Source of the DNA: Trichostrongylus colubriformis
Lineage: Eukaryota > Nematoda > Chromadorea > Rhabditida > Trichostrongylidae
Direction: 5' to 3'
Assembly (NCBI GenBank): GCA_963978905.1
Contig: OZ022256.1
Span: 55,600,001-55,664,000, forward strand
Length of the DNA stretch: 64,000 bases
Positions within the stretch are counted from its first letter, which is position 1. Each line of letters starts with the position of its first letter. Positions 54,551 through 64,000 of the stretch are shown here, piece by piece. The notes beneath the pieces are model-generated. The model searched no databases and was not told the origin of the DNA. It saw nothing but the letters and a program-made list of their open reading frames with translations. The translations under genes were made by a program, and so were the position numbers.

Positions 54551-54765
54551 AGACTCAATTGACGTCATATTCCAGGTGCAGGCGAGATTATCAAGTGCAC
54601 ATAAGCTGTGGATTATGTGCCAAAGGTACAGTTGGTTCTGGTGGAGGTTAGTACCACAGCGACAGAAATCAATAACGTGCGCAAGAAATGCATTCACACC
54701 CGCCAAACCTGCAGCACCTCAGAACTTGACCCGATGCAGTCCATGGTGCTTTGCCGCTGAGCGGA

Positions 54766-55093
54766 GATATAGACTATTGCACGCACCGGAGGCCGGCCGT
54801 GATTGCGTACCGGCTTGAAGGCAGCTGCCTTTTTTCGGCAACACGCTTCCGGGTGTATATCGCTAGGACAGAACCGTCGCGTGGCCGTGTTCGGCACGCG
54901 ACGTTTCTGTCCTAGCGATATACAACCCACGCTTCCCGTTGCGAGGTCAGACACCAGACAGGCCGGAGTGCGCGACGCCAAAGCTCCCTCCCTGAAAAGG
55001 CTCAGGCAAATCCGAGAGACCCAGACGGCGAAGGACGACGCAGACGCAGGGTTACGCAATCACGGCCGGCCTCCGGTACGTGCAATAGTCTAC
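54766..55093. repeat. Foldback element K with internal hairpin and H-like piece
   Basis: Outer arms 'tagactattgcacgcaccgg...' (54,769) and the inverse ending at 55,093 are about 38 bp. Inside lies a hairpin (54,855-54,925, gtatatcgctaggacagaa and inverse) and a segment like element H (54,945-55,050). Confidence 0.65.
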
Positions 55094-55191
55094 ATCCTGA
55101 GCGGATTCGCCAATAGTCGGTCCTACCCCGAAAACCTAAACGGTATCAGACGTGTGGTCGACCTTCGTATGTCCACCGGCAACACTTCTTA

Positions 55192-55282
55192 GGCCGCTTC
55201 CATACTTTGCGCACCGACGCCGTCACGCGCGTGACGCCGGCACGCGCGTGACGGCGTCGGTGCGCAAAGTATGGAAGCGGCC
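55192..55282. mobile_element. Perfect palindromic Harbinger-like MITE, copy E4
   Basis: 91 bp flanked by TTA on both sides. Arms of 42 bp are identical inverted copies (start GGCCGCTTCCATACTTTGCG) around a 7-base loop. No coding capacity. Confidence 0.9.
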
Positions 55283-55285
55283 TTA

Positions 55286-56118
55286 TCTGCGGGTTATCTG
55301 TGGGATGTGGGACCTGTAGAGGGTGGCACCTTGGATGAGTATAAACGCAGCCCTATCGCCTACAATAAATCTACTGTTTCGATGTCCAATCGTGTCCCTA
55401 TAGCTATTCTAATCGACCATACCTACCCGTTCCCAGTATGACTGTTCTATTAATACCTACGTTTAGGGTGAAACGGTAGAACAAGTGCGTAACAGTGAAG
55501 CTACCCTTCCGAGGCCATGGGCACTTGGACCGCATTCCCTTTCCAGCATTTTCGCATTATTTTCTTTTTTTATATCTAGTCAGTTTACAGCTTACTTGTA
55601 ACACTTACCTGCTACCTATATATTGCACAAGAACCTCAGCAGATCATAGAGTTGCCTCAAATCTGTGGGTAACACATTTTTTCTTTCTTCTAAAAAGTGT
55701 GGTTGGAAGACTTGGAGGTAAAGGCTATAACAATGATGAGAGAATCGAGCAAAATGATTGAGAGAAGGGTTTTTCTTAATAAATCGGCATTATTCGCGCC
55801 CACAAGCTAGAACACCCTGAGGGCTCACATTAGACCGAAAATCTGCTGGAACCCATCTTGGGCAGCAATATTAATGATGTTTATACGCTTAGATTTCTTC
55901 ACAACCTATATATCCCGTTTTCATGAAAAAATATTGCATTGATGTAATTCATTGAAGCAAACTGCGATAGTAGAAATATGTAAGGCACCATGAAAATCTA
56001 GGGTGAGCGAAGCAGAGAGCAGAATGACCGCACTGCTAGTGCGTATATGGTTGTTATGTACTGTGTACATGGCTCAATTATCCTTGGGTATATGGCTGTT
56101 ACTGGGTACATAGCTCAA
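55286..56118. other. Non-coding stretch
   Basis: The ORF at 55,495-55,761 has no signature. 'ttatgtactgtgtacatggctcaatta' is imperfectly repeated at 56,055-56,122. Confidence 0.4.
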
Positions 56119-56590
56119 TTAAAGGAACCGGAAGGGGTCCGGTTCCTTTACAAGTGGAAGATACAAAGAAATAAGCATTTTGTAACGAACACTGAAGGTT
56201 AGAAACGATAATCCTTGAAAAAAACCGGACTCAAAAGCGCGACGCTGCGGTGTATATTCGCATCCCATTCGCATCAACACACTGAAGTTTCCGAGTTGTC
56301 CGCTGTAGGAGACGGGCCGCGGGCCAACGTTAGTTGTAGTACCTGACTCCCAGCGCAGGGAGCGGCCATTCCTAACCACATTAGCATTCATGTAAGTACA
56401 TCTAGAAACAATATACGAAAGAACAAAGGAAAAAGTAAAAGGAAAAAACAACTCTATACTAGAAACATCTCCTCTTGGCACCATGTCAAGGCGTCAGTTT
56501 GGTGAGTTTGTGCAATGGTGGCCACTTGAACTCGTCCGAACTACTTCTGTTCTACCGTAGGCCAGAATTACCCCCTTCCGGTGTCTTTAA
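56119..56590. mobile_element. TTAA MITE family A, copy A4 (inverted)
   Basis: TTAA at both ends. Runs from TTAAAGGAACCGGAAGGGG to CCCCTTCCGGTGTCTTTAA. The left end has an extra inverted 'ggtccggttccttta'. The minus-strand ORF at 56,119-56,484 is a by-product. Confidence 0.88.
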
Positions 56591-57892
56591 TCAGAGTTCT
56601 TCAGATTTTCTCTGGTAATATCAAATATTGGGGTCGAGAGAACAGCGAAATAGCTTATCTAAAAAGTATCTGAAGAAAGAGATTTGGACCCGGAAGATAT
56701 GAAGGTAAGGTTTAACGAAAACAAGCTGTTCAAGTGTAAACATCGTTGAGTAACAACAAGTAAAATCTACTGAGCACAACTTCCCGTGCAGCACACATAA
56801 TATTTCTTCATAGTAAAGCGAACTGTGAGAGATAGAGGACTCCTGTGGCGGGCACAGAAAATTCATGATTCGTGTAAAAGTGAAATGTAGTAGTCTTTTC
56901 CGAAAATACAATAACACTAAGATGGTGAGACCCAGGGTCAAGTATGGGTTGTGTGTGGGCGGAGGAGACTTAAGAAATTGAATTATCTCTTTTTACCGTC
57001 AGATGGTGATTAAGTGTGTTGTGATAAATGAGAGGAATTAGCAAGGCAGAACAGAGCAGAAAACGTAGAACGCATTCAATCCATATTAGCACAAGATTAG
57101 ATATTTACAAGTGCCTCTATTATACAGCGATGAAGGAACAGAAACAGGCTTCCACTCCAGTATTCCTCCTACTGTCTAGACCATGCCCCCGCCAGACGAG
57201 AAGTCATGATGGATCATCGCTTCATTGGTAATGACAAATTGAAGAATTACTAAAGAGATCATTTTTGAGGAAATAATTGGTCGAGGAATCCTCAACGTTA
57301 ATTCTGGAGGTTTGACGGCCTTAGAATAACATCTTTTAGTACACCGCCAACGAGGTTATGATGACGCAAGGAGGGTAGGGGGTCTTATGGACAGGTTTGG
57401 GTGGGAAGTCGTGTTCAGCACAATGCTTGACCCTGCTGAGAGCTGTAATGAGAGTAAGGGTGGAGATGCGCAAAGCATATACTAGCGGCTGGGCTCACTA
57501 CTCACTGGTGGGAGGTATTCAACAGCTGTTCGACGCAGGTGGCACGGACTAATCATAGAAAATCACACAAATCGTAAAAGACATCATTAAGGCAATGAAA
57601 CGCATAAGAAAGTAGCAATGGGAATAACCCATCGGACAAAATCCAGACAAACAGGTGGCGCTGAAAAAAGAATCGGAGCGTAGTACCTAAATCCGCGCTC
57701 GTGAGGCTATATAGGCCGTGCTCATACTTCACGCCATCACGAAATCTGACGGAGCTTGCTATGGCGGGCAAGCATCGACTCAAAAAGCGCTGAATTGAGA
57801 ATTCAAAGAATGGCGCGATCCTGGGATATGAGGATCGATAGGTAAGCGTCTCATCTATTTCGGGGTTCCGCGATGAAATCAATTGAAAGTGT
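56591..57892. other. Gene-poor stretch
   Basis: No supported exon. A family E end fragment (ataggccgtgctcatacttcacgcc) lies at about 57,710. Confidence 0.4.
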
Positions 57893-58070
57893 CAGGCCGC
57901 GGTGATACTCACCGCAGGCATGGCGTGGCTGCTTTTACAGGGAGCGAGGGAGAGTGGCACGGGGGAGGTGCAGAAATGACGCAGGCAACGAGGCAGGGTG
58001 GCATAGGCGGAGACGCAGAGATGCGTAGCCACGCCTTGCCGCATGCACCGCAAAGTATGACCGCGGCCTT
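57893..58070. mobile_element. Harbinger-like MITE, copy E5
   Basis: Starts ggccgcggtgatactcaccg and ends with the inverse, caaagtatgaccgcggcc. The middle carries 'catggcgtggctgc' and its inverse 'gtagccacgccttgcc'. ORFs on both strands are by-products. Confidence 0.7.
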
Positions 58071-58314
58071 GAGCACCGCTTGAAGCATAATCAGTGGGAT
58101 TGGGAGATTCCATTTTTGCCATTCGTTTTCACGTGGTGATCGAGCACAAGCTTGGTTAGAAGAAGAATTGAAAATGAATTTATGAAACTTTACCACAAGG
58201 TTTCGTAATTTCCTGTAATAATATGAAAGGTAAAAACACTGAGGGAAGAATGGCTGGGTGTTTCAATAAAGAGCATCCGAAGGGTCGAGAAAAAGAGGAA
58301 GATGGGATCAAATG

Positions 58315-58460
58315 ATAGTTTTGAAACAAACTTCGAGGATAGAAGCGATAATCGGTAGAGAAACTCGGATTGAAAAGCGTGACGTGATGGTGTGTATTCG
58401 CATCTCCAGCGTATCTCTTGAGACTGCAACATCATTTTTCCGAGTTGTTCCTTGTAGGAG
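58315..58460. mobile_element. TTAA MITE family A, internal fragment (A7)
   Basis: Matches the family between 'agaagcgataatcggt' and 'ccgagttgtccgctgtagga', without either end. Confidence 0.6.
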
Positions 58461-58959
58461 GTGTCATCCATTGTCTCGCAGGGTTATTTCATTTATTCAT
58501 AGTGATGTGAAATAAATAAAACAACATACGGCGGCAATCAAGTGAAGCAATGGTGAAAAGCAAAAATATGTGTGCACCCTAATGATCTGCAAGCGTCACG
58601 GTAGATCTCACCGTAAGTCGAAATTGCACCCTTCCGGTCCTATGATGCGAAGATAGAAACGCTTGCTAAAGAGCATGTTTGGCTGTTCTTTGCAGACTTT
58701 GAAAAGGATAACAGCTAACAGCCATCCGTTAAATATCAGGAAGGAGGCAGAAAGCTTGTAAATAACCAAATCGTTTCAAATGTGCTCGCATGCAGAGAAC
58801 CTCTGCATTATTCAAGGAGTCAAGTCGATTAGCATGAGTAGATGGAAACAACGATTTTTCGGAATTAGCCTCATTAGGAAATAGGTGCGTCACGGATTCT
58901 CCGGCTAACAGAATGCCTCTCACATTTGTATGAGAAGAGTGAGGTCCCACCGAATGTTA

Positions 58960-59106
58960 TACTCCATTTCGGAGCGCCTAATAGGCGTGGCCTACAGACA
59001 TGAGTGAAGGGCAAGAGTGAGAGCGTACGGCGGAGTGAGAGTGTTTGATACACTCTCACCCAATTCCGTGAGCCACGCCCTATCAAGCGCTCCGTAATGG
59101 ACTGTA
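58960..59106. mobile_element. Short TA-flanked inverted-repeat element G, copy 2
   Basis: Same ends as 35,704-35,872 (TACTCCATTTCGGAGCG and inverse) and the same purine-rich centre, slightly shorter. Confidence 0.8.
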
Positions 59107-59450
59107 TCTCGTCAGAGGCTTTTGATATCCATCGCGCTCAATCGCCGAAAGCCATCTGCCAGAAACTCAATCTCTAAGAAAGGCGTGCTCAAAAATTCAA
59201 CCTTACATGCCCCAAGGAATTAAAAGAATCCCAAAAAGGTTCTTCAATGTCTAGCCATGCATTACCACGGTAAGGAATACTATTGTAATCAACAGCACTT
59301 GCAGTCTAAGGATGCGTACTGCTCTAATCATTTGTGGAACTGGAGAAGCAATTGAGAGGTCACCATTGAACGATTTGAACATGAGGTTTTTGATCAATAG
59401 GCGATCCTAAAAAAGAAGACAATGGAAGGGATACGAAGTAGAAGAATAAG
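59107..59450. other. Non-coding stretch
   Basis: No ORF with support and no recognised repeat. Confidence 0.4.
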
Positions 59451-59578
59451 ACCGCGGTACTCTGCGATGCGGGCGGCAGGGCGAGGCCGAGGTATCTCTG
59501 CGTCTCCCCCGTGCCACTCTCCTTCGCTGCCTGTGAACGCAGCCACGCCCTACCGGTGGTGAGTATGACCGCGGCCTA
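59451..59578. mobile_element. Harbinger-like MITE, copy E6
   Basis: Left gaccgcggtactctgcgatg and right gagtatgaccgcggccTAA are inverted. Internal 'ggcggcagggcg' and 'ccacgccctaccgg' pair as in E1. Confidence 0.65.
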
Positions 59579-60634
59579 AGCAACTCATTGGAGTGACGGC
59601 AATGGATTGAAGCAGGGCGCATCCTCGGATTACAAGTGCTCTTAATTACAGAGGAAAAAGATTGTATAGCCTCACTAAGTGCGAACAGCTCCAAGTTGTA
59701 TGAGTTGCTTCGTAAAAGTGCCTTCAGAAACCACATGCTGCAGCCAGGTCGCGAAAAAACGCATTGTTTACGCGTGCCAGAAAAATTTTCGATGCAATAA
59801 TGCGACATGAAACTACGTCTTCCGCATCGTTTAAGGCGAATGCATTTCCCGGCAACCATTGCCATTCAATTACACTGTCACACACAGTATTATGAAAGTT
59901 CTATTACATAGTACGTATTAATCACTTACAAATGATTTTGATCATTGTTTCATATTACTTTTCAACATCTATCAGATGATGAGCCAAGTGAAGAAAAAAC
60001 ATTGACATGAAAAAAACATAAAATCACGCACAAAAAACACAGAACACCAGTTAGATATATAATCCTTTCCTAGCAATCTCATAGACACGTTTATTCCATC
60101 AATTCCACCACAATGAAAGGTGGTTAGGAATGGGTCATGTCGCAACTGCCGCGCGGCTCATCAAGTATGACCCCGGCACAATGCATGTGGACGTTTCATT
60201 TTCAACGAACGATGCTCATCCTATTAAAAATAACAATCCAAACATCGGAACCTTTACTATTTTGCGATATTATGAAACTACGTTGTGTACTTGCTCTGCG
60301 CCTCTTCATAACAGAGGAAGTATGGAGCCAGTGGTGTTCGCCCACAACAACCGGACGTACGCCAGAACTGTCTATCTAGGTCAGGTCAGCGAGGGGATGG
60401 TGAAGTGTGTCGTCCTGCACGTGCCGAATTAGGTAACAACGGGACCAGTAAGGCACTTGGCACGCTCAGCGTCGTTATTCGCGCGGCGCAGTGTCCTAAC
60501 TGGAAAGTTCTGATGCACATCACAACAACCCATTAAGTGAATGACTTGAAGCTGATGCTAAGAGGCGAATTATCACCACATAACCACCTATTCCATTCAG
60601 TCCACCAAAACCTTGATTCTTTCCAAACACTTTT
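59579..60634. other. Mostly non-coding stretch
   Basis: Apart from the ORF at 60,130-60,432 (listed separately), nothing was recognised. Confidence 0.35.
60130..60432 (+). CDS. Unrecognised 100-codon ORF
   Basis: ATG-started frame (MGHVATAARLIKYDPG...) with balanced composition and a stop at 60,432. No signal peptide, domain or splice context was recognised. It may be chance or a transposon remnant. No function is assigned. Confidence 0.15.
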   Translation: MGHVATAARLIKYDPGTMHVDVSFSTNDAHPIKNNNPNIGTFTILRYYETTLCTCSAPLHNRGSMEPVVFAHNNRTYARTVYLGQVSEGMVKCVVLHVPN

Positions 60635-60873
60635 CGGGTCAAATCAAGTCGGGGGGAGACGCAACTTTGTGTCAAATTTTCACCGACGTCAAACCTTCTT
60701 TCTCTCCCTAGGCTTAGGCTAAAGCAGATGAAACCTATGCTTTGACAGATGCTTTTTCATGTGGAAGGAAAGGATATCAATTTTAGCCTAAGCCTAGGGA
60801 GGGAAAGGAGCTTCGACCTTGACGCAAAATTGCGTCTCCCCCCCCCCCCCCCCCCCCCAACTTGATTCGACCC
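60635..60873. mobile_element. Foldback element D3 with poly-C end
   Basis: Starts CGGGTCAAATCAAGTCGGGG and ends with the inverse (caacttgattcgaccca). Arms contain gacgcaactttg / caaaattgcgtc and aaaccttctttc / ggaaaggagctt. The right arm holds a run of about 20 C. Confidence 0.82.
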
Positions 60874-61486
60874 AATTTCCTAAAATTGAATCCATTAGAA
60901 GGTTTGAGAAGGGCAGTTAAGCAGAGGGCTGCTTCATGGTACAGCTTTTTGTCAGGAAAGTAAACTGGGAGCGAAAGAAGGGATTGGGCTGGATTTGGCT
61001 AGTTCGCGTATTTCTGGTGACTGCCGTGTAATTACGGAACAACTGCAAACTTTAAATTTATTTTGTGGCAACGAAAATTCATTTGATCCGTTAGAAGAAA
61101 TGCACACATTTGCAGCAGTCTAAGCTTTTATATATAGTACTGGAGCTTGTTTGCTTTCTGATAATGTATTGTCAGTGATTTTTTCCCAAGTGCGTCTTGT
61201 CGAACATCCTGTTATTCTTTTCTTATAAACTCGGATATCCCTGGCTATCCTAGGACTTTGTTCATAGATTTTCCACTCGATCAAGTGATCACTGAAATCA
61301 CTTTGTCTCGAAGATGTTGCTTCAAACATCTTGGATGCAGCCTGTAACTGAAACTGTTCAACAGTTTCAAATAAGCCTAGCACTCTCCAGAGTAAATGTA
61401 TCTGGTGCATTAATATCTAAAGCAATAAGCTGGTCACTTTCTTGCATCCTACTTCCGTGTGCGCTTCTCTTTGACAGTGTTTCAGT
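60874..61486. other. Upstream region of the terminal gene
   Basis: Presumed 5' flank or outron. No known promoter motif was identified. The ORF at 61,120-61,410 (minus) is unsupported. Confidence 0.35.
61479..61486 (+). promoter_or_regulatory. Likely trans-splice acceptor of the terminal gene
   Basis: tgtttcag followed by one base and then ATG at 61,487. As with the other two genes, the acceptor lies next to the start codon. Confidence 0.5.
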
Positions 61487-64000
61487 ATGAGCGAAGATGA
61501 GGAGGAACCGCTTGAACCAGTTATTCCTCAAATCGCACTGGACGTGGCGATGACCGGAAAGGAGCTACCAAAGATTGTGAAGAAGAAATTGGACGACCTT
61601 GAGCCTGATTTGGATATTGAAGAGTCTCCAGACGAGAAAGATGCAAAGAATCGATCAAAACGAAAGGTGCTTAATCTAAGTTTCCTTATTTTTCGCTGTC
61701 CGATTTGCTTGACTTGATAGCCATATAGGGAGGAAGTTGTAGTGGGATTTCATTTGTATTCGGTTCAACTAATTCCTTTTTAGAAACCCGTATCCAAGCA
61801 AGCTTCGCTTACTTCTTTTCTCTCTGGTCCTACTAGCGGTACCCGATGGAAACCGGTACATAAGCAACCGACATCTAAAAAGCAAATAGAAGTTGCTAGA
61901 CGAAGTGAGCCTTATCTTTGGTCCATCAAAATTCCCCTTATCTTTGATCCTTCAAATTTCAACATTTTATCTTTTAGAGATAGCGATTGATCCACAAGAT
62001 TCTCCAAAAGTAGGTAAACGTGCGTCTGTCGTTGCTGAGGTTATTTTCAACACGCTATTTTGCTTTTTGTTCCTTCGAGCGTGCTTTAATTTTGTATCTA
62101 AGCAAGGCTAGTTTTGTATCAGGTGTCGAGTGACGATAATGATAGATATGAAGACGAAACGAAGCGGTTAGAGACGTCAATACAGAGGGCTAAAAGGCGT
62201 TCGATCAAGCAGTACCTTGTAAAGTTATGTTTTTGTTATGTCACCTATTGTTTCCGCTATAGTATAGTTTTTTTCTTCCTGAAGTGGTTTTTTTCTGTTT
62301 GCTTGGTGATTTTCGAAGAATGATTCGTATGGGTTTCCTATTCCTTTCTGCTCACATTTGAAGTTCTACCGTTTGACTTTTTTGTGTTTTTAACTATTGA
62401 AGGTAAGTGCTCGGACGGAAGGGCATCTAGTTGCGAAGTGTTATTCTTGTTTTGGCGACTTGATGTGATCTTATACCTCAGTTTCAGGACAGTGAAACAA
62501 AGAAAAAAGAGAAGTGCGAGCATCCAGTGAAGAACGTGGAAAGTCCCAGCAGAAAGAAACACAGGGTTACTCCAGGAGTAGATGATGTCGTCGTCTTGGA
62601 TGAAGAAATCGCTACTCCACCAGAAACAAATGAAGGAAATGAAGTGGATCTAGATTTGTCGTTGCCAGTTGAGGAGGTGATGAGAGATCTGGAAGTGGTA
62701 CTGGAAGTCATGACGCCTTCAACACGAGCAAAGAAGCGATTAAGGAACTCAGCGCCACGAGGTCTGCTAAAAGCCCGGTCCTCTATGAGTGTGGACGATC
62801 ACCAAGACACTGATCATAGTAGAACGGCGTACAGCACTCCTCGAAAAAAGCTTTCACGTTATCGGTCTTATTCTCCTTTGAACTTCAAATACTACGATGA
62901 TGAAGGCGGCATTTCCACGACGCCTACGGTTCGTCGGAGAAGACCGGATGGTGAGAGAAGCATCTTTGATTTGGAAGTGGCTGCTGAGGATGAAGATCTA
63001 ATCAAGGTTCTAAGCACTCCGCCTGCATCTGCTGACGCGTGCCATGAGTTAGTTTCTATATTATGCCTTTTTCAAATCCTTTATATGAGAGGGAAGTAGG
63101 GTCCTTATAATGGATGGAATGCCTCACAAAGTATGGAATAATCATAGTTCTCACCCAACATCGTTGCGATAGAGCATGAGGTTAGCCTTCAGTGTGATTC
63201 TTTTGTGTACCCTCCCGAAAAATGCATTATCTTATTGGAAGGAAATTGAGTATCCTATTCCGGACTAGTAGAATTGTGTGCCATTACTACGTTGCCATTA
63301 TGAACCTGTGAGCCTGTTTGAAAGATAGCAGGGTTCGAAACATCGTGGCGGGAATCTCCATTATGATCTCTTTTCTTAAAGGAACCGGAAGGGGGTCCGA
63401 AACAAGAGAAACATACAAAGAAATGAGCATTTCGTAATGAACGCAGAAGGTTAGAAGCGATAATCGGTGAAAAAACCCGAACTCAAAAGTGCATCGCTGC
63501 GGTGTGTATTCGCGCCTCATTCGCATCATCGCACTGGCGTTCCGAGTTGTCCGCTGTAGGAGACGGCCGCGGGCCAACTTTAGTTGTAGCACCTGACTCC
63601 CAGCGCAGTGGACTGACCATTCCCAACTACATTAACATTCATGTAAGTACATCTAGAAACAATATAAGAAAGAACAAAGGAGAAAGTAAAAGGAATGAAC
63701 AACTTTATAATGGAAACATCTTCTCTTGGCACCATGCCAAGGCGTCAAATTGGCGAGTTTGTGCAGTGGCGGTCACTTGGACTCGTCCACACTACGTCTG
63801 TTCTACCGTAAGCCAAAATTACTCCCTTACGGTGTCTTTAAATCGGTCATTCCAGAAGTCACGCTGAAACGACTTCAGTAATCGTTGTGGATGGTGACGA
63901 GAGTGACAGAAGTGATGAACTTGGTAATGTGACTCCTCAGTTCGAGTCTAGTGCACAAGCGGAAGATCTCCGTAAAACGCAATCAGTTTCATCTAGCCAC
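61487..64000 (+). CDS. Acidic Ser/Thr-Pro-rich, probably nuclear protein (5' part)
   Basis: Exons: 61,487-61,666; 61,784-61,904; 61,978-62,009 (32-nt micro-exon); 62,123-62,218; 62,488-63,047; 63,856 to beyond the window. Phases 0, 1, 0, 0, 2 all join, giving 378 residues so far. The start MSEDEEEPLEP is acidic. Residues 66-73 read QASLTSFL, resembling a PCNA-interacting (PIP) box except for the last position. Exon 5 has full S/T-P-x-K/R sites at Ser162 (SPSR) and Thr260 (TPRK), several other S/T-P sites, basic clusters (KKRLR near 225, RRRR near 292) and acidic patches; the last exon is Ser/Asp-rich (VVDGDESDRSDE). Mostly disordered by appearance, with no membrane segment. The pattern suggests a cell-cycle or chromatin factor, but I do not recognise the family. 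Intron 5 carries a TTAA MITE. Confidence 0.8.
63376..63841. mobile_element. TTAA MITE family A, copy A6 (intron 5 of terminal gene)
   Basis: 466 bp with TTAA at both ends, running from TTAAAGGAACCGGAAGGGG to CTTACGGTGTCTTTAA. Co-linear with A3 and A4. Its GTGTC end stops 14 bases before the exon 6 acceptor. Confidence 0.9.

Overview
The window looks like nuclear DNA from a nematode, most likely a clade V (strongylid or hookworm-like) worm. This is inferred from short exons split by GT-AG introns with TTTTCAG-type acceptors, start codons lying 0-2 bases after an acceptor (the signature of spliced-leader trans-splicing), a nematode-style astacin metalloprotease, a CNNM-type membrane protein, and very dense small inverted-repeat transposons. 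No prokaryotic operon, rRNA, convincing tRNA or CRISPR array was seen.

Three genes can be reconstructed exon by exon. (1) Minus strand, about 12.93 to 7.76 kb: a secreted astacin protease with signal peptide, propeptide with a furin-like site, zinc-binding catalytic domain, EGF-like exon and the first half of a CUB domain. Its EGF exon lacks one base, so it is a pseudogene, a divergent allele or an assembly error. A decayed exon of a second astacin lies at 2.7 kb on the same strand. (2) Minus strand, 35.63 to about 18.4 kb (possibly 17.7 kb): a complete CNNM/ancient-conserved-domain protein (cyclin M family, Mg2+-transport related) in at least 20 exons. It has an N-terminal extracellular region, DUF21 membrane domain, CBS pair, cyclic-nucleotide-binding-like domain and a basic tail. 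Its first intron is about 8.5 kb. (3) Plus strand, 61.49 kb to the window end: the 5' part of an unrecognised acidic, Ser/Thr-Pro-rich, probably nuclear protein with a PIP-box-like motif.

The rest is mostly mobile-element debris: a dead CR1-like LINE (14.4-16.85 kb) carrying a 261-bp foldback insertion between 14-bp target duplications; two Tc1-like non-autonomous elements (3.35 and 38.47 kb); a TTAA-flanked (piggyBac-like) MITE family of about 460 bp in at least seven copies or fragments; a second TTAA-flanked long-palindrome family (20.0, 25.0, 30.5 kb); TTA-flanked Harbinger-like palindromes beginning GGCCGC; foldbacks whose inverted repeats carry poly-G/poly-C runs (50.4, 51.9, 60.6 kb); and nested inverted repeats at 39.6-41.6 kb. 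About 25 kb between 35.9 and 61.4 kb has no gene I can support.

The most useful observations are: TTAA MITEs in two unrelated genes whose same end sits 14 and 17 bases before a 3' splice site; a paralogous empty site that fixes the borders and TA duplication of a Tc1-like element; the single-base frameshift in the astacin EGF exon; and homopolymeric G/C runs built into transposon ends. No wholly new multigene system was recognised. All exon borders were read by eye from splice signals and reading frame and have not been aligned to transcripts.
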